Positions 19,573 to 30,717 are shown, counted from the first letter of the stretch. The stretch: 37,500 nucleotides of DNA from Tubiluchus corallicola (GCA_030141605.1 JAQGDQ010001371.1:2501-40000), one strand, 5' to 3'. Made by a program: numbers and translations. The notes: a model not told the origin generated them from the sequence alone.

Positions 19573-19946
19573 GATAAGAGACGGGAAAGAGATGGTCAAC
19601 ATTCCTTTAAGACATTCTCTAACAATACAATTACATACTTTGCCTGAACAAACTTTTACATTACGTGTAATGAATACGAAAAGTGCAGAAAAAACTATTT
19701 TGAGCACTTTGTTTGCTTTGTTTTGGTACTCCATAAAATGCTTGCGCATTCTGTAGAGTGCCCACATTGTCGCGGAAAAACAAATTCTTGTTAAAAGTTT
19801 CAATGGTTTGCAACAGATGGCGCTACGATTCAACACTTGGTCCTGATCCAATTTGCATTATGCGAAAAGTTGAAACGCTGAAGCCCAATTGTAGCACTAT
19901 TGCTCTACTACTAATTAAATCATAATTAGGGATTTTTCTTACTTTT
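19573..19946. other. unique spacer sequence, nothing recognised
   Basis: Short open frames on both strands lack domains, splice context or repeats. Confidence 0.4.
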
Positions 19947-19948
19947 TC

Positions 19949-19984
<36 letters not shown>

Positions 19985-20056
19985 CTCCCCTCTCTCTCTC
20001 CCTCTGTCTCTCTCTATCTCTCTCTCCATCTCCCTCTCTCTCTCTCTCTCTCTCTC
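19947..20056. repeat. (CT)n microsatellite
   Basis: About 110 bp of CT dinucleotides with a few interruptions. The minus-strand Arg/Glu-rich frame is a by-product. Confidence 0.95.
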
Positions 20057-20315
20057 ATCATCATATTCAGTGTTATCATCCTCACTGCAAACCAGTGAAA
20101 TATAATCATGATTTTCAGCAAAGAACAGAAACAACACAAAACACTCTACAGAAATATAAGATATTCAATGAATATAATATTCATTGGCATAGAAAACCAG
20201 AGTTTTTTTCTCTTTTTTGTGCACGTGTGTCTTTTTGCACAAATGTTTTTCTTTTACTAATAGGTATCATTACGACCTTTGTTACTTTATTAGTAAAAGG
20301 TACAAATCAATTTGC

Positions 20316-20612
20316 AATCTATTATCTTTCTTCCTACCATTTCCACTAACACATCCTTCTACCCTTCCTGTGCGATCTAACTTTTCTCCCAGTTCTTTTT
20401 TTGTTCACTCATCCATTTTTTTATCGGGTTCACATGACAGTGGGTTTATACAAGCCTTTGCTTCTCTAGCCCACTGCAGTACAATTAATCTTTTATGATA
20501 ACGATAGTGTATGAAACATAACAATTTAATATAGTAGATGTAATAATTTTGATGTCACTGTGTGCTTTATATTGTACTGAATGTGATAATAATAATAAAT
20601 AAAAAAAAAATA
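20316..20612 (+). mobile_element. retroposon 3' fragment, spacer copy
   Basis: A dispersed third copy of the 13,100-13,378 segment. It differs by scattered substitutions and by an extra 14 bp or so before GATGTCACTGTG. It ends in GATAATAATAATAAATAAA. Its flanks differ from those in the arms, which supports independent insertion. Frames at 20,095-20,498 are not genes. Confidence 0.65.
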
Positions 20613-20769
20613 AAAAAATTTAAATGAAATTATTCATTCATCGCAGTCTATATCATTATCGTAATTACATATTATGTTTTCCTTATGTTTCCTTGCTGTT
20701 ATTACATCATTTACTTTATTACATCAATTTCATTGTCATCTACAAAAGCACGCATAACTTTAATAATTT
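20613..20769. other. AT-rich spacer sequence, nothing recognised
   Basis: A-rich and AT-rich sequence with no gene, clear repeat or splice signal. Confidence 0.4.
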
Positions 20770-20922
20770 TTTCATTTAAGTAAGGCGAGTGTGCTAATGA
20801 CCGTATGGTCGTACACTCACCTCACACTACTCAAATCATTTTATTTATTGTTTATTAATGTGTTTGATATTGTATTTTGATGTGTGAAAAATAAATTCAT
20901 AGTTCATAGTTCATAGAAATAT
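20770..20922 (+). mobile_element. LINE 3' end with (TTCATAG)n tail
   Basis: A GACCGTATGGTC stem is followed by a T-rich stretch and AAAAATAAATTCATAG with three heptamer repeats, typical of a CR1/L2-like 3' end. It is related to the fragment at 5,215-5,362. Confidence 0.5.
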
Positions 20923-21331
20923 ATTTTTTATTTTTGCATAGAATATACTAATTAGAAGTGCTAAAAACAAAGAAAGACCAATATTATGACATATAATATA
21001 TATATATATATATAGTCATATTTTCATAATATTTATAGTAAAATTTACACGTCAAGAATATTACATATCGGTACATATTTAAATAAGAAAGGCCACACTG
21101 TAAAATTTTAAAAGTAAATCAGTTTTCATACAGGCACACTAAATTTAAAAATATATAAATCAGTACATAGGAATAATTAATGATTTGGCTGCTCAAAAAA
21201 ATAAATAGTTCCTAAAATTGTGTGCAAGCTGACCTACTGGCCTACCCTTTGGTAAAATCACTAAAAATAATCATTATTAGACAATAAGCCAGCAGATCAA
21301 CTTGTTTAATATATTTATGTTACATAGTTGC
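20923..21331. other. AT-rich spacer with a short (TA)n tract
   Basis: A (TA)n run lies at about 20,992-21,014. I see no gene in the remaining sequence. Confidence 0.5.
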
Positions 21332-21656
21332 CGGGGCCGGCCCTAGGCGAAGTGAATTTGGTGGCCCCAAATGAAATAGAAAAATGAAAAATAAATACGA
21401 AAAAAATGAAATTATGCAATTTATTAAAAACTACCTGTATTTATATATAAATCAACAAATGACTGAAATTTATACAAACATATTCGGGCAGATGTCATAA
21501 ACCTTCAACAAAAATCAACTTTTCGTGCTTTGATGGCAGCAAAAAAGCGGTAGTGTCCTCTATTGTCTAAAATAGATGATACACAAGCTAGAAAACATTC
21601 ATGGCCAAATAACGCACAAAATTCTCAAAAAAGGCGTGCGGTAAGAGAGAGAGAGG

Positions 21657-21740
<84 letters not shown>

Positions 21741-21771
21741 AGAGGGAGAGAGAGAGAGAGAGAAAGGGAGA

Positions 21772-21828
<57 letters not shown>

Positions 21829-21857
21829 AGAGAGAGGGAGAGAGAAAGAGAGAGAGG

Positions 21858-21901
<44 letters not shown>

Positions 21902-22019
21902 AGGGGGGGAGAGAAAGAGAGAGAGGAGAGAGAGAGAGAGAGAGCCTCGGCGTGAGACCCCCCTGGAGGGTGAGGCCCTAGGCGTTTGCCTAGTTTGCCT
22001 ATGCTTAAGGCCGGCCCTG
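21332..22019. mobile_element. hAT-like non-autonomous element containing a GA microsatellite
   Basis: The right end, read inward on the minus strand, starts CAGGGCCGGCCTTAAGC. The left end has GGGGCCGGCCCTAGGCGAAG. Both carry the GGCCGGCC core and a nearby CCTAGGCG block, so they look like ends of one element, the left one eroded. About 300 bp of (GA)n fill the middle (about 21,638-21,944). No transposase and no clear target duplication. The insertion interrupts the candidate tail exon at 22,005-22,251. Confidence 0.6.
21638..21944. repeat. (GA)n microsatellite inside the hAT-like element
   Basis: About 300 bp of GA dinucleotides with interruptions by GG and AAG. Long Arg/Glu-rich and Leu/Ser-rich frames here are by-products of the repeat. 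Confidence 0.95.
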
Positions 22020-22251
22020 CTTTCCTGCGTCAACATTTTGACAAACAACAGCCGTGTTTGCATCCCTGGAAGAAAGAGATTGTCCGCCTTCTCCTTGGCC
22101 TGTCTCGGGCTCACTTGTTTGCTCACTCTCAGAAGCGTCGGTCGGATTTGAACCCAAGAACTCGTTAGTTTGAGGAGATTTTTGATCTTGTGAACGCTCT
22201 GCTATGCAAGAGAAGCACTGACTACATTCCTGGCGGAGATTGTACACATGC
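22005..22251 (-). CDS. candidate cytoplasmic-tail exon of the right cadherin copy, ending in a hAT terminus
   Basis: On the minus strand the acceptor TTATTTCAG precedes 22,251. Joined to the membrane exon at 23,954-24,053, which ends with two bases of a codon, the frame is open for about 80 residues. It is hydrophilic and rich in Ser, Glu, Gln and Thr (for example NPTDASESEQTSEPETGQGE), as expected of a cytoplasmic tail. The last codons are within the hAT-like element, whose terminus gives the stop TAA at 22,005-22,007. Caution: TTGGGTTCAAATCC near 22,141-22,154 matches a tRNA B box and TAGCAGAGCG upstream resembles an A box. The stretch could instead be an old SINE, and the phase fit has a one-in-three chance of being accidental. 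Confidence 0.4.
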
Positions 22252-22460
22252 CTGAAATAAATGTTTCATATCTTGTTATCAAAAATAAGATACATTAATT
22301 GAAAATAAAACTAATTCTGGTTTTAAAATTAGGACAATGTACGTCTTGTTTTGAGTTCTGTGCAGATGCAGTGCAAATATAATAACAGTTTTACCACATC
22401 CAATAGTCCAAGACCAGAAGATTAGAGGCAGTGCAAACACATGAATCCAACTCAGTTACT
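22252..22460. other. unique spacer sequence, nothing recognised
   Basis: AT-rich sequence without gene or repeat; it would be intronic if the right cadherin copy extends as proposed. Confidence 0.4.
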
Positions 22461-22468
22461 ATCTAGAT

Positions 22469-22779
22469 CAGTGGTTCCCAAAGTAGGGGTAAATTACCCC
22501 CCCCCCGGGGTAATATGGTTTTTTTTTGGGGGGGGGGTAACAGGGGTAAAATTTTTAAAACTTCGCTCGGAATGCATTTTACGTAGTTTTCTGGCAACAA
22601 TACAACAACAACACCTGTAAATTTATTTATGTCACGAGCAAACATAAATAACTTTGCTTACTTGTGGCATATACATGTGTTTACTTTTTGAGTTGGAGAA
22701 GTAGTACTAGGTGGGGGGTAATGGACACGACCGGGTTTCCTGATTTGGGTAACGGTCCGAGAAAGTTTGGGAACCACTG
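22469..22779. mobile_element. hAT MITE with perfect 8-bp target duplication
   Basis: The terminal inverted repeats are CAGTGGTTCCCAAA (22,469-22,482) and TTTGGGAACCACTG (22,766-22,779), 14 bp and perfect. They are flanked by ATCTAGAT on both sides (22,461-22,468 and 22,780-22,787). The 8-bp duplication and CAG ends are diagnostic of hAT elements. Length is 311 bp without transposase. Confidence 0.93.
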
Positions 22780-22787
22780 ATCTAGAT

Positions 22788-23200
22788 GATAAAAAGGTTA
22801 AAAATTGAAATGCTAAAAGCTCTTGCGCTGTACATTCGGTGCACTTGTTCCGCTCTCTGCAATTTCTACAACTAAAGTGAGGTCATGTGTAACTACAACC
22901 AGTATGTGACACATTGCTAAAGCAAAGCCGTCCGCCGCATTAGTTTCGATGTTGTTTCCATTTCCTTGTCGTTTTATACGGACTTTACGTAATTCTGCAA
23001 TAGTCTGAACATATAATAATTAACAGTTCTTGTAATCAGACACCTAACTTGTAAATGGTGTGTCTACTTACTGAAAAACATTTATATAAGTTACATATGT
23101 TAGCCAATCAGTGCTTGATTAAGTGTCCATAGTTTTTATTATAAATGTACTTATAATTGCAATGTTTCTTATCAAATAAAAATATTGTTCAAATTAATAA
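22788..23200. other. spacer sequence with an AATAAA near 23,175
   Basis: I see no gene. ATCAAATAAAAATATTG at about 23,172-23,188 (plus strand) could end a transcript or a retroposon, but nothing coding precedes it. Confidence 0.35.
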
Positions 23201-23500
23201 GGAGGAAGAATGGAACAATGTGGACGTGAGAGACCGTTGGGTCAAATATTCGGACGGTTACAACACCTAGTTATGGTACAGAACGAGTGGTAGCAATCGC
23301 TTGGGTCAGGGTGTCCTTTTTCCCAGTACAGGACCAAATACTCAAATAGGACTAAGAAGGCTCATGAAGACAGGAAAAAATGCCCTGTTCCTGTTGTGAA
23401 AGGTTCAAAAAACAGTGACATGATTGGGATTTGAACCAAGGACTTTTGGAACAGCAACTGAAGACCGTAATTACCTGGTGACACGCCCTTCTGTAATGAA
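23200..23500 (-). mobile_element. candidate tRNA-derived SINE
   Basis: On the minus strand TTGGTTCAAATCCC at about 23,429-23,442 is a good pol III B box, and GTCACCAGGTAATTACGG about 45 bp upstream is a weak A box. An unrelated body follows toward 23,200. No clear tail or target duplication, so the limits are approximate. Confidence 0.4.
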
Positions 23501-23949
23501 GAAGAAGCTGACAAAATGTTCCAGTGAAAGATTTTTATGTTCATGCAGTAAAATTACAGACAGAATGAACTTGATAAAAACTTAGTCATACGTCATTTAT
23601 TTCACCTTACACATTTACAATAGTTTCATGTACAATATCTAGTGAAAGGGCCTACAATGAACGTAATACAAATAAGAAATACTGCACAGGAAAAGCCTCA
23701 AACACTGTTCACCTATATGCGAAGGTAAATGTGTTGCGGGCAATCAAAAAGCAGGGCTTGTTAGATTCTCCCACACAGTGATAGAAAAAAAAGTAATGGA
23801 GATAATCTGAAAATTTAAAGTGAATCGTGTGATAAAAAAACATTAGTGCTTAAAATGGAATGATGTAATGAATGAGGCTCATATATGGAATGATATAAAA
23901 GATAGAAAGACTATTATATGTTAATAGTATGTAAAATTAAAATAATTCC
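23501..23949. other. unique spacer sequence with a minus-strand AATAAA
   Basis: TTTATT at about 23,597 gives AATAAA on the minus strand, about 350 nt past the stop that the membrane exon would use if not spliced further. No other feature was recognised. Confidence 0.35.
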
Positions 23950-23953
23950 TTAC

Positions 23954-24053
23954 TCTTGGATAAGGAATGCCGTCTCAGCAAGGATGACCATAATCACGGC
24001 ACACATTGTTGACAACAACGAGACAAACATTGTTGATTGTTTCACGTAGAAAT
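23954..24053 (-). CDS. candidate transmembrane exon of the right cadherin copy
   Basis: On the minus strand TTTTTTGCAG precedes an exon that enters in phase 1, exactly as left by cadherin exon 6 (27,505-27,686). It encodes NFYVKQSTMF, then a hydrophobic VSLLSTMCAVIMVIL and AETAFLIQ, a plausible single membrane span just after EC4, where a cadherin needs one. It can end at a strong donor (CAAGA|GTAAGG, phase 2), matching the exon at 22,251. Without that splice it stops one codon later, at 23,950. There is no plus-strand equivalent for the left copy. The exon rests on phase, position and hydrophobicity only. Confidence 0.5.
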
Positions 24054-24112
24054 CTGCAAAAAACAGTCGAAGAAGACGAAACCACATTATACATAAAACT
24101 TTTCTTAACGGT

Positions 24113-24455
24113 CACAACGAGCAAGTATTCCCTATCAGAAAATAAATTCGAATCGAACTGAATTTGAAAATTTCAGATCCGAAACAAATAAAAATTCAGT
24201 TTCAAAGGTTTGCGAAAAAATTTTGAAATCATTAATATTTCTTGATTTTGTTCTGCAGTAAAAACACTAACAATTTTCCTAAAGACAAGAATCGCAGCTA
24301 AACGGTGACGACTGCTTGATATTTCAATCGTTTTAATGATAAATAATAAATAACAAAGAAAGTTGAAGTGGAAAATTATTCATATCTATAATTTTAGGCA
24401 GCGAATGAATTTTAATTCGAAAGAAACAAATTCTAACGTTCATTGCTCACCCCTG
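24113..24455. mobile_element. MITE-like element related to the arm element at 3,827-4,126
   Basis: The right end TTGCTCACCCCTG reads CAGGGGTGAGCAA on the minus strand; the left end (ACGAGCAAGTATTCC) is eroded. The interior shares an ordered series of blocks with 3,827-4,126, with many substitutions. This is an old family rather than part of the palindrome. Confidence 0.5.
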
Positions 24456-24512
24456 GTATCAATGCAGAAAATATTATTACAAATTCAACTCATATTTTGC
24501 AGTTGAGCAAAA

Positions 24513-25618
24513 GAAGTTTGGTAAAGATGTTGATCTTCAACATTTCTTGTGGTGTATATGTTAGTACCAGAGATACAACTACTAAAGTAAGTTTGGAGTA
24601 AAGTAAAGATGTTGATGTAGCTGTAGATCTTCAACATTTCATGTGGTGTATATGTTAGTACCAGAGATAAAACTACTAAAGTAAGTTTGGAGTAAAGTAA
24701 AGATGTTGATGTAGCTGTAGATCTTCAACATTTCATGTGGTGTATATGTTAGTACCAGAGATAAAACTACTAAAGTAAGTTTGGAGTAAAGTAAAGATGT
24801 TGATGTAGCTGTAGATCTTCAACATTTCATGTGGTGTATATGTTAGTACCAGAGATACAACTACTAAAGTAAGTTTGGAATAAAGTAAAGATGTTGATGT
24901 AGCTGTAGATCTTCAACATTTCTTGTGGTATATATGTTAGTACCAGAGATACAACTACTAAAGTAAGTTTGGAGTAAAGTAAAGATGTTGATGTAGCTGT
25001 AGATCTTCAACATTTCTTGTGGTATATATGTTAGTACCAGAGATACAACTACTAAAGTAAGTTTGGAGTAAAGTAAAGATGTTGATGTAGCTGTAGGTCT
25101 TCAACATTTCTTGTGGTATATATGTTAGTACCAGAGATACAACTACTAAAGTAAGTTTGGAGTAAAGTAAAGATGTTGATGTAGCTGTAGATCTTCAACA
25201 TTTCATGTGGTATATATGTTAGTACCAGAGATACAACTGCTAAAGTAAGTTTGGAGCAAAGTAAAGATGTTGATGTAGCTGTAGATCTTCAACATTTCTT
25301 GTGGTGTATATGTTAGTACCAGAGATACAACTACTAAAGTAAGTTTGGAGTAAAGTAAAGATGTTGATGTAGCTGTAGATCTTCAACATTTCTTGTGGTG
25401 TATATGTTAGTACCAGAGATACAACTACTAAAGTAAGTTTGGAGTAAAGTAAAGATGTTGATGTAGCTGTAGATCTTCAACATTTCTTGTGGTATATATG
25501 TTAGTACCAGAGATGCAACTACTAAAGTAAGTTTGGAGTAAAGTAAAGATGTTGATATAGCTGTAGATCTTCAACATTTCTTGTGGTGTATATGTTAGTA
25601 CCAAAAATAAAACTACTA
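24513..25618. repeat. 94-bp minisatellite, about 12 copies (right arm, inner end)
   Basis: This is the inverted counterpart of 13,380-15,340, about nine units shorter. Its inner end is a degenerate partial unit that then meets unique spacer sequence at about 24,512. That differs from the left side, where another array follows directly. Confidence 0.95.
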
Positions 25619-25621
25619 CAT

Positions 25622-25905
25622 CTTTTTTATTATTATTATCACATTCAGTACAATATAAAGCACACAGTGACATCAACTGTATCAAATTGTTATGTTTCAT
25701 ACACTATCGTTATCATAATAGAATAATTGTACTGCAGTGGGGCTAGAGAAGCAAAGGCTTGTATAAACCCACTGTCATGTGAACTTGATAAAAAAATGGA
25801 TGAGTGAAGAAAAAAAGAACTGGGAGAAAGATTAGATCACACAGGAAGGGTAGAAGGATGTACTAGTGGAAATGGTAGGAAGAAAGATAATAGATTATTA
25901 ATATA
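25622..25905 (-). mobile_element. retroposon 3' fragment with (TAA)n tail (right arm)
   Basis: This is the mirror of 13,100-13,378. Confidence 0.65.
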
Positions 25906-25949
25906 ATATTTATCACACATCAGCATCGTGTTTCTGCAAACAAACAAGA

Positions 25950-27427
25950 TGACACCAGCCTAATGTCCTGTCCCTTAGAAAAAGCCAGATAACTGGAGCT
26001 ACTGTTACTGTTACTGGAGCTAGCAAATGACACCAGCCTAATGTCCTGTCCCTTAGAAAAAGCCAGATAACTGGAGCTACTGTTACTGTTACTGGAGCTA
26101 GCAAATGACACCAGCCTAATGTCCTGTCCCTTAGAAAAAGCCAGATAACTGGAGCTACTGTTACTGTTACTGGAGCTAGCAAACGACACCAGCCTAATGT
26201 CCTGTCCCTTAGAAAAAGCCAGATAACTGGAGCTACTGTTACTGTTACTGGAGCTAGCAAAATGACACCAGCCTAATGTCCTGTCCCTTAGAAAAAGCCA
26301 GATAACTGGAGCTACTGTTACTGTTACTGGAGCTAGCAAACGACACCAGCCTAATGTCCTGTCCCTTAGAAAAAGCCAGATAACTGGAGCTACTGTTACT
26401 GTTACTGGAGCTAGCAAACGACACCAGCCTAATGTCCTGTCCCTTAGAAAAAGCCAGATAACTGGAGCTACTGTTACTGTTACTGGAGCTAGCAAACGAC
26501 ACCAGCCTAATGTCCTGTCCCTTAGAAAAAGCCAGATAACTGGAGCTACTGTTACTGTTACTGGAGCTAGCAACGACACCAGCCTAATGTCCTGTCCCTT
26601 AGAAAAAGCCAGATAACTGGAGCTACTGTTACTGTTACTGGAGCTAGCAAACGACACCAGCCTAATGTCCTGTCCCTTAGAAAAAGCCAGATAACTGGAG
26701 CTACTGTTACTGTTACTGGAGCAAGCAAACGACACCAGCCTAATGTCCTGTCCCTTAGAAAAAGCCAGATAACTGGAGCTACTGTTACTGTTACTGGAGC
26801 TAGCAAACGACACCAGCCTAATGTCCTGTCCCTTAGAAAAAGCCAGATAACTGGAGCTACTGTTACTGTTACTGGAGCTAGCAAACGACACCAGCCTAAT
26901 GTCCTGTCCCTTAGAAAAAGCCAGATAACTGGAGCTACTGTTACTGTTACTGGAGCTAGCAAACGACACCAGCCTAATGTCCTGTCCCTTAGAAAAAGCC
27001 AGATAACTGGAGCTACTGTTACTGTTACTGGAGCTAGCAAACGACACCAGCCTAATGTCCTGTCCCTTAGAAAAAGCCAGATAACTGGAGCTACTGTTAC
27101 TGTTACTGGAGCTAGCAAACGACACCAGCCTAATGTCCCGTCCCTTAGAAAAAGCCAGATAACTGGAGCTACTGTTACTGTTACTGGAGCTAGCAAACGA
27201 CACCAGCCTAATGTCCTGTCCCTTAGAAAAAGCCAGATAACTGGAGCTACTGTTACTGTTACTGGAGCTAGCATACGACACCAGCCTAATGTCCCGTCCC
27301 TTAGAAAAAGCCAGATAACTGGAGCTACTGTTACTGTTACTGGAGCTAGCAAACGACACCAGCCTAATGTCCTGTCCCATAAAAAAGCCAGATAACTGGA
27401 GCTACTGTTACTGCAGCTAGCAAACGC
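25950..27427. repeat. 78-bp minisatellite, about 19 copies (right arm)
   Basis: This is the mirror of 11,577-13,044. It shares the 1-bp loss and 1-bp gain but lacks the 6-bp loss in the last unit. Those two frameshifts are therefore older than the duplication and the 6-bp change is younger or was converted. Confidence 0.95.
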
Positions 27428-27504
27428 TCACAAATTACGAATACATTTTTCAATTCTGCAAATCTCTGTTGCCGGTATTTTCCCCTTATCAAAGAGAAAC
27501 TTAC

Positions 27505-27686
27505 TTAAATTAGTGACGGTAACCTTGACGAAAGAGCAACGCTCCTCATCCTCTGCTGATCTCGTTGGAAAACTACAAGCTTTAAGAACAAAATCCAGTT
27601 TTTCCAATGGCCAGCTTTGCTCGTTTTCATTTCTCATTATCACAATACCCTCGTCATCTTCAGGATCAAAACGTAATTTGAGATAT
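27505..27686 (-). CDS. cadherin-like gene, right copy, exon 6 (end of EC4)
   Basis: This is the mirror of 11,318-11,499 with an identical 60-residue translation. It leaves in phase 1, which matches the candidate membrane exon at 23,954-24,053, about 3.4 kb further on the same strand. Confidence 0.85.
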
Positions 27687-27694
27687 CTGTAAGA

Positions 27695-27949
27695 ATAGAC
27701 CAGACGGTTTAGTCTAGTGATAACGCGTCTGGCTTCCGTCTGGGAGGTCGTGAGTTCGAACCAGCGGCCGGGTCATACCATATTAAAAATGGTACCTGCT
27801 GTTGCCCTGCCTGACGCGTGGTATTTAGGGTAAAAGTGGGGTAATAAGTCTCTGTTATGTAGTTGTAGGTTGTTATTTACAGTCGGCGATAATAGCTCTT
27901 TGAGCTAATGTTAATTGTTGACCCAAAAGCCGACTTTAAATGAATATTA

Positions 27950-28036
<87 letters not shown>
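27695..28036 (+). mobile_element. tRNA-derived SINE with (ATT)n tail (right arm)
   Basis: This is the mirror of the left SINE. The ATT tail is about 30 bp longer (about 86 bp against 57 bp), which accounts for most of the coordinate offset between the arms at this point. The A-box and B-box matches are intact. Confidence 0.8.
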
Positions 28037-28263
28037 AGAGCCGGCATATATAAAAAGATTATTAGTTAGAAAACACCTCTGGCGTGTAGATGTATAAGAT
28101 TTCGAGTTCCACAATACAGTAACAAATACATTAGAGAAAAACACACACTGTTATATTTCAACATTAATCTCATTAAGATGTTTATCTTTCAATACACGGC
28201 ATTTTCCGATCCGGAGGTGTTCGAGTTATGCGTAGTTTTTTGCACGTGCAAACAAAATGTACG

Positions 28264-29787
28264 TGGGTGTGATAAGCGAGTGACCCAATGCTTCGCATTC
28301 CTGACTAGTTGTCATTGTGCTAAGCAAGTGACCCAATGCTTCGCATTCCTGACTAGTTATCATTGTGCTAAGCGAGTGACCCAGTGCTTCGCATTCCTGA
28401 CTAGTTATCATTGTGGTAAGCGAGTGACCCAATGCTTCGCATTCCTGACTAGTTATCATTGTGGTAAGCGAGTGACCCAATGCTTCGCACTCCTGACTAG
28501 TTATCATTGTGGTAAGCGAGTGACCCAATGCTTCGCATTCCTGACTAGTTATCATTGTGGTGAGCGAGTGACCCAATGCTTCGCATTCCTGACTAGTTAT
28601 TATTGTGGTAAGTGAGTGACCCAATGCTTCGCACTCCTGACTAGTTATCATTGTGGTGAGCGAGTGACTCAATGCTTCGCATTCCTGACTAGTTATCATT
28701 GTGGTGAGCGAGTGACCCAATGCTTCGTATTCCTGACTAGTTATCATTGTGGTAAGCGAGTGACCCAAAGCTTCTCATTCCTGACTAGTTATCATTATGG
28801 TAAGCGATGACCCAATGCTTCGCATTCCAGCGAGTGACCCAAAGCTTCGCATTCCTGACTAGTTATCATTATGGTAAGCGAGTGACCCAATGTTTCGCAT
28901 TCCTGACTAGTTATCATTGTGATAAGCGAGTGACCCAATGCTTCGCATTCCTGACTATTTATCATTGTGGTAAGCGAGTGACCCAATGTTTCACATTCGT
29001 GACTAGTTATCATTGTGGTAAGCGAGTGACTCAATGTTTCACATTCCAGACAAGTTATCATTGTGGTAAGTGAGTGACCCAATGTTTCGCATTCCTGACT
29101 AGTTATCATTGTGGTAAGCGAGTGACCCAATGCTTCGCACTCCTGACTAGTTATCATTGTGGTGAGCGAGTGACTCAATGCTTCGCATTCCTGACTAGTT
29201 ATCATTGTGGTGAGCGAGTGACCCAATGCTTCGTATTCCTGACTAGTTATCATTGTGGTAAGCGAGTGACCCAAAGCTTCTCATTCCTGACTAGTTATCA
29301 TTATGGTAAGCGATGACCCAATGCTTCGCATTCCAGCGAGTGACCCAAAGCTTCGCATTCCTGACTAGTTATCATTATGGTAAGCGAGTGACCCAATGTT
29401 TCGCATTCCAGCGAGTGACCCAAAGCTTCGCATTCCTGACTAGTTATCATTGTGGTAAGCGAGTGACCCAAAGCTTCTCATTCCTGACTAGTTATCATTA
29501 TGGTAAGCGATGACCCAATGCTTCGCATTCCAGCGAGTGACCCAAAGCTTCGCATTCCTGACTAGTTATCATTATGGTAAGCGAGTGACCCAATGTTTCA
29601 CATTCGTGACTAGTTATCATTGTGGTAAGCGAGTGACCCAATGTTTCGCATTCCTGACTAGTTATCATTGTGGTAAGCTTGTGACCCAATGCTTCGCATT
29701 CCTGACTAGTTATCATTGTGGTAAGCTTGTGACCCAATGTTTCGTACTCCTGACTAGTTATCATTGTGGTAAACGAGTGACCCAATG
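28264..29787. repeat. 48-bp minisatellite, about 32 copies (right arm)
   Basis: This is the mirror of 9,247-10,770 with equal length and the same positions of shortened units. It carries only a few private point changes (for example near 28,325 and 28,600). Confidence 0.95.
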
Positions 29788-30113
29788 CTGTACTACATTT
29801 AAACTCCAGAACATCAAATATGTTTAATATGCAGCAATTGTCGTTTTATATGTGGTCTCCCTGACTTCTGGCACTTGTAACTTGCAAAAAAAAACAATAG
29901 AAATCAACTACAACATTCACATCGTATCAATTGAATTGCATGTCAGGTAATGTCTACCTGGCCAACTACCTGGTCACATGACTGATGACAGTTAAAATGG
30001 CAAGACCAAATTTAACAGGTAGGGAAACGTGTATGTGCATAACAAATGCTTCGCATTCCTGACTAGTTATCATTGTAAGTTTACACTTCAACATCAACAT
30101 GCAACATTCTTAC

Positions 30114-30717
30114 CTTTTTTCACCAACTATCCAGTAGCGTAATATCCCATTTCCTAAATCACGTGCTTTAATTTTTCCAATAGTTGGTCCAGCGCTATCA
30201 TTGTAATAAAGTCGGTAAGAGCGACGAGTGAACAACGGATTCTTACTCAGAGTTCGTCGCACTACGACGGTAACGTCAACATCTTGTGTGAACACACCGT
30301 CGGTTGCACTCACCTTAAACACGTAATCGTTTCTTTTCCTGTCATGCAGTAAGGCTCTAGTCTTCAGGAGCCCCTGTGACGTCATGTCAAATTCACTTTC
30401 CCACTTATTTTCCGTTCTCATCCGAAACAAAACTCGCTTATCCGTTTGAGTTGAAGCTCGAAGCTGCAAAACAGCCGTGCCAATCGGGGCGTTCGCCATG
30501 ACGGACACGGTATAATTGCTTTGACTAAACGTTAGACCCTCACACACGACGCACTGAACGTAAATACTGAGCAGGGAGGTATCGTACCGGTGAATGGAGC
30601 GGGTCGCTGTGGCACGGACGAGGAACCGATGTGTCACGTGAGGCGTCAACCGTCTTGCAACTCTGACTAAACCAGTCAGCCTGCTGATGATGAACTTATT
30701 TTTTACTTTTGGTATTT
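30114..30717 (-). CDS. cadherin-like gene, right copy, exon 5
   Basis: This is the mirror of 8,319-8,922. The translation appears identical over its full length and both splice sites are kept. Neighbouring intron sequence shows a few substitutions (for example near 30,757-30,770), so the arms are not simply one sequence copied twice. Confidence 0.9.

Noticed and set aside
21563-21955. Arg/Glu-rich protein
   Set aside because: Pure (GA)n microsatellite inside a hAT-like element.
22140-22190. tRNA gene on the minus strand
   Set aside because: Only B-box and A-box similarity; no cloverleaf could be drawn by eye. Kept as a warning in the candidate tail exon.
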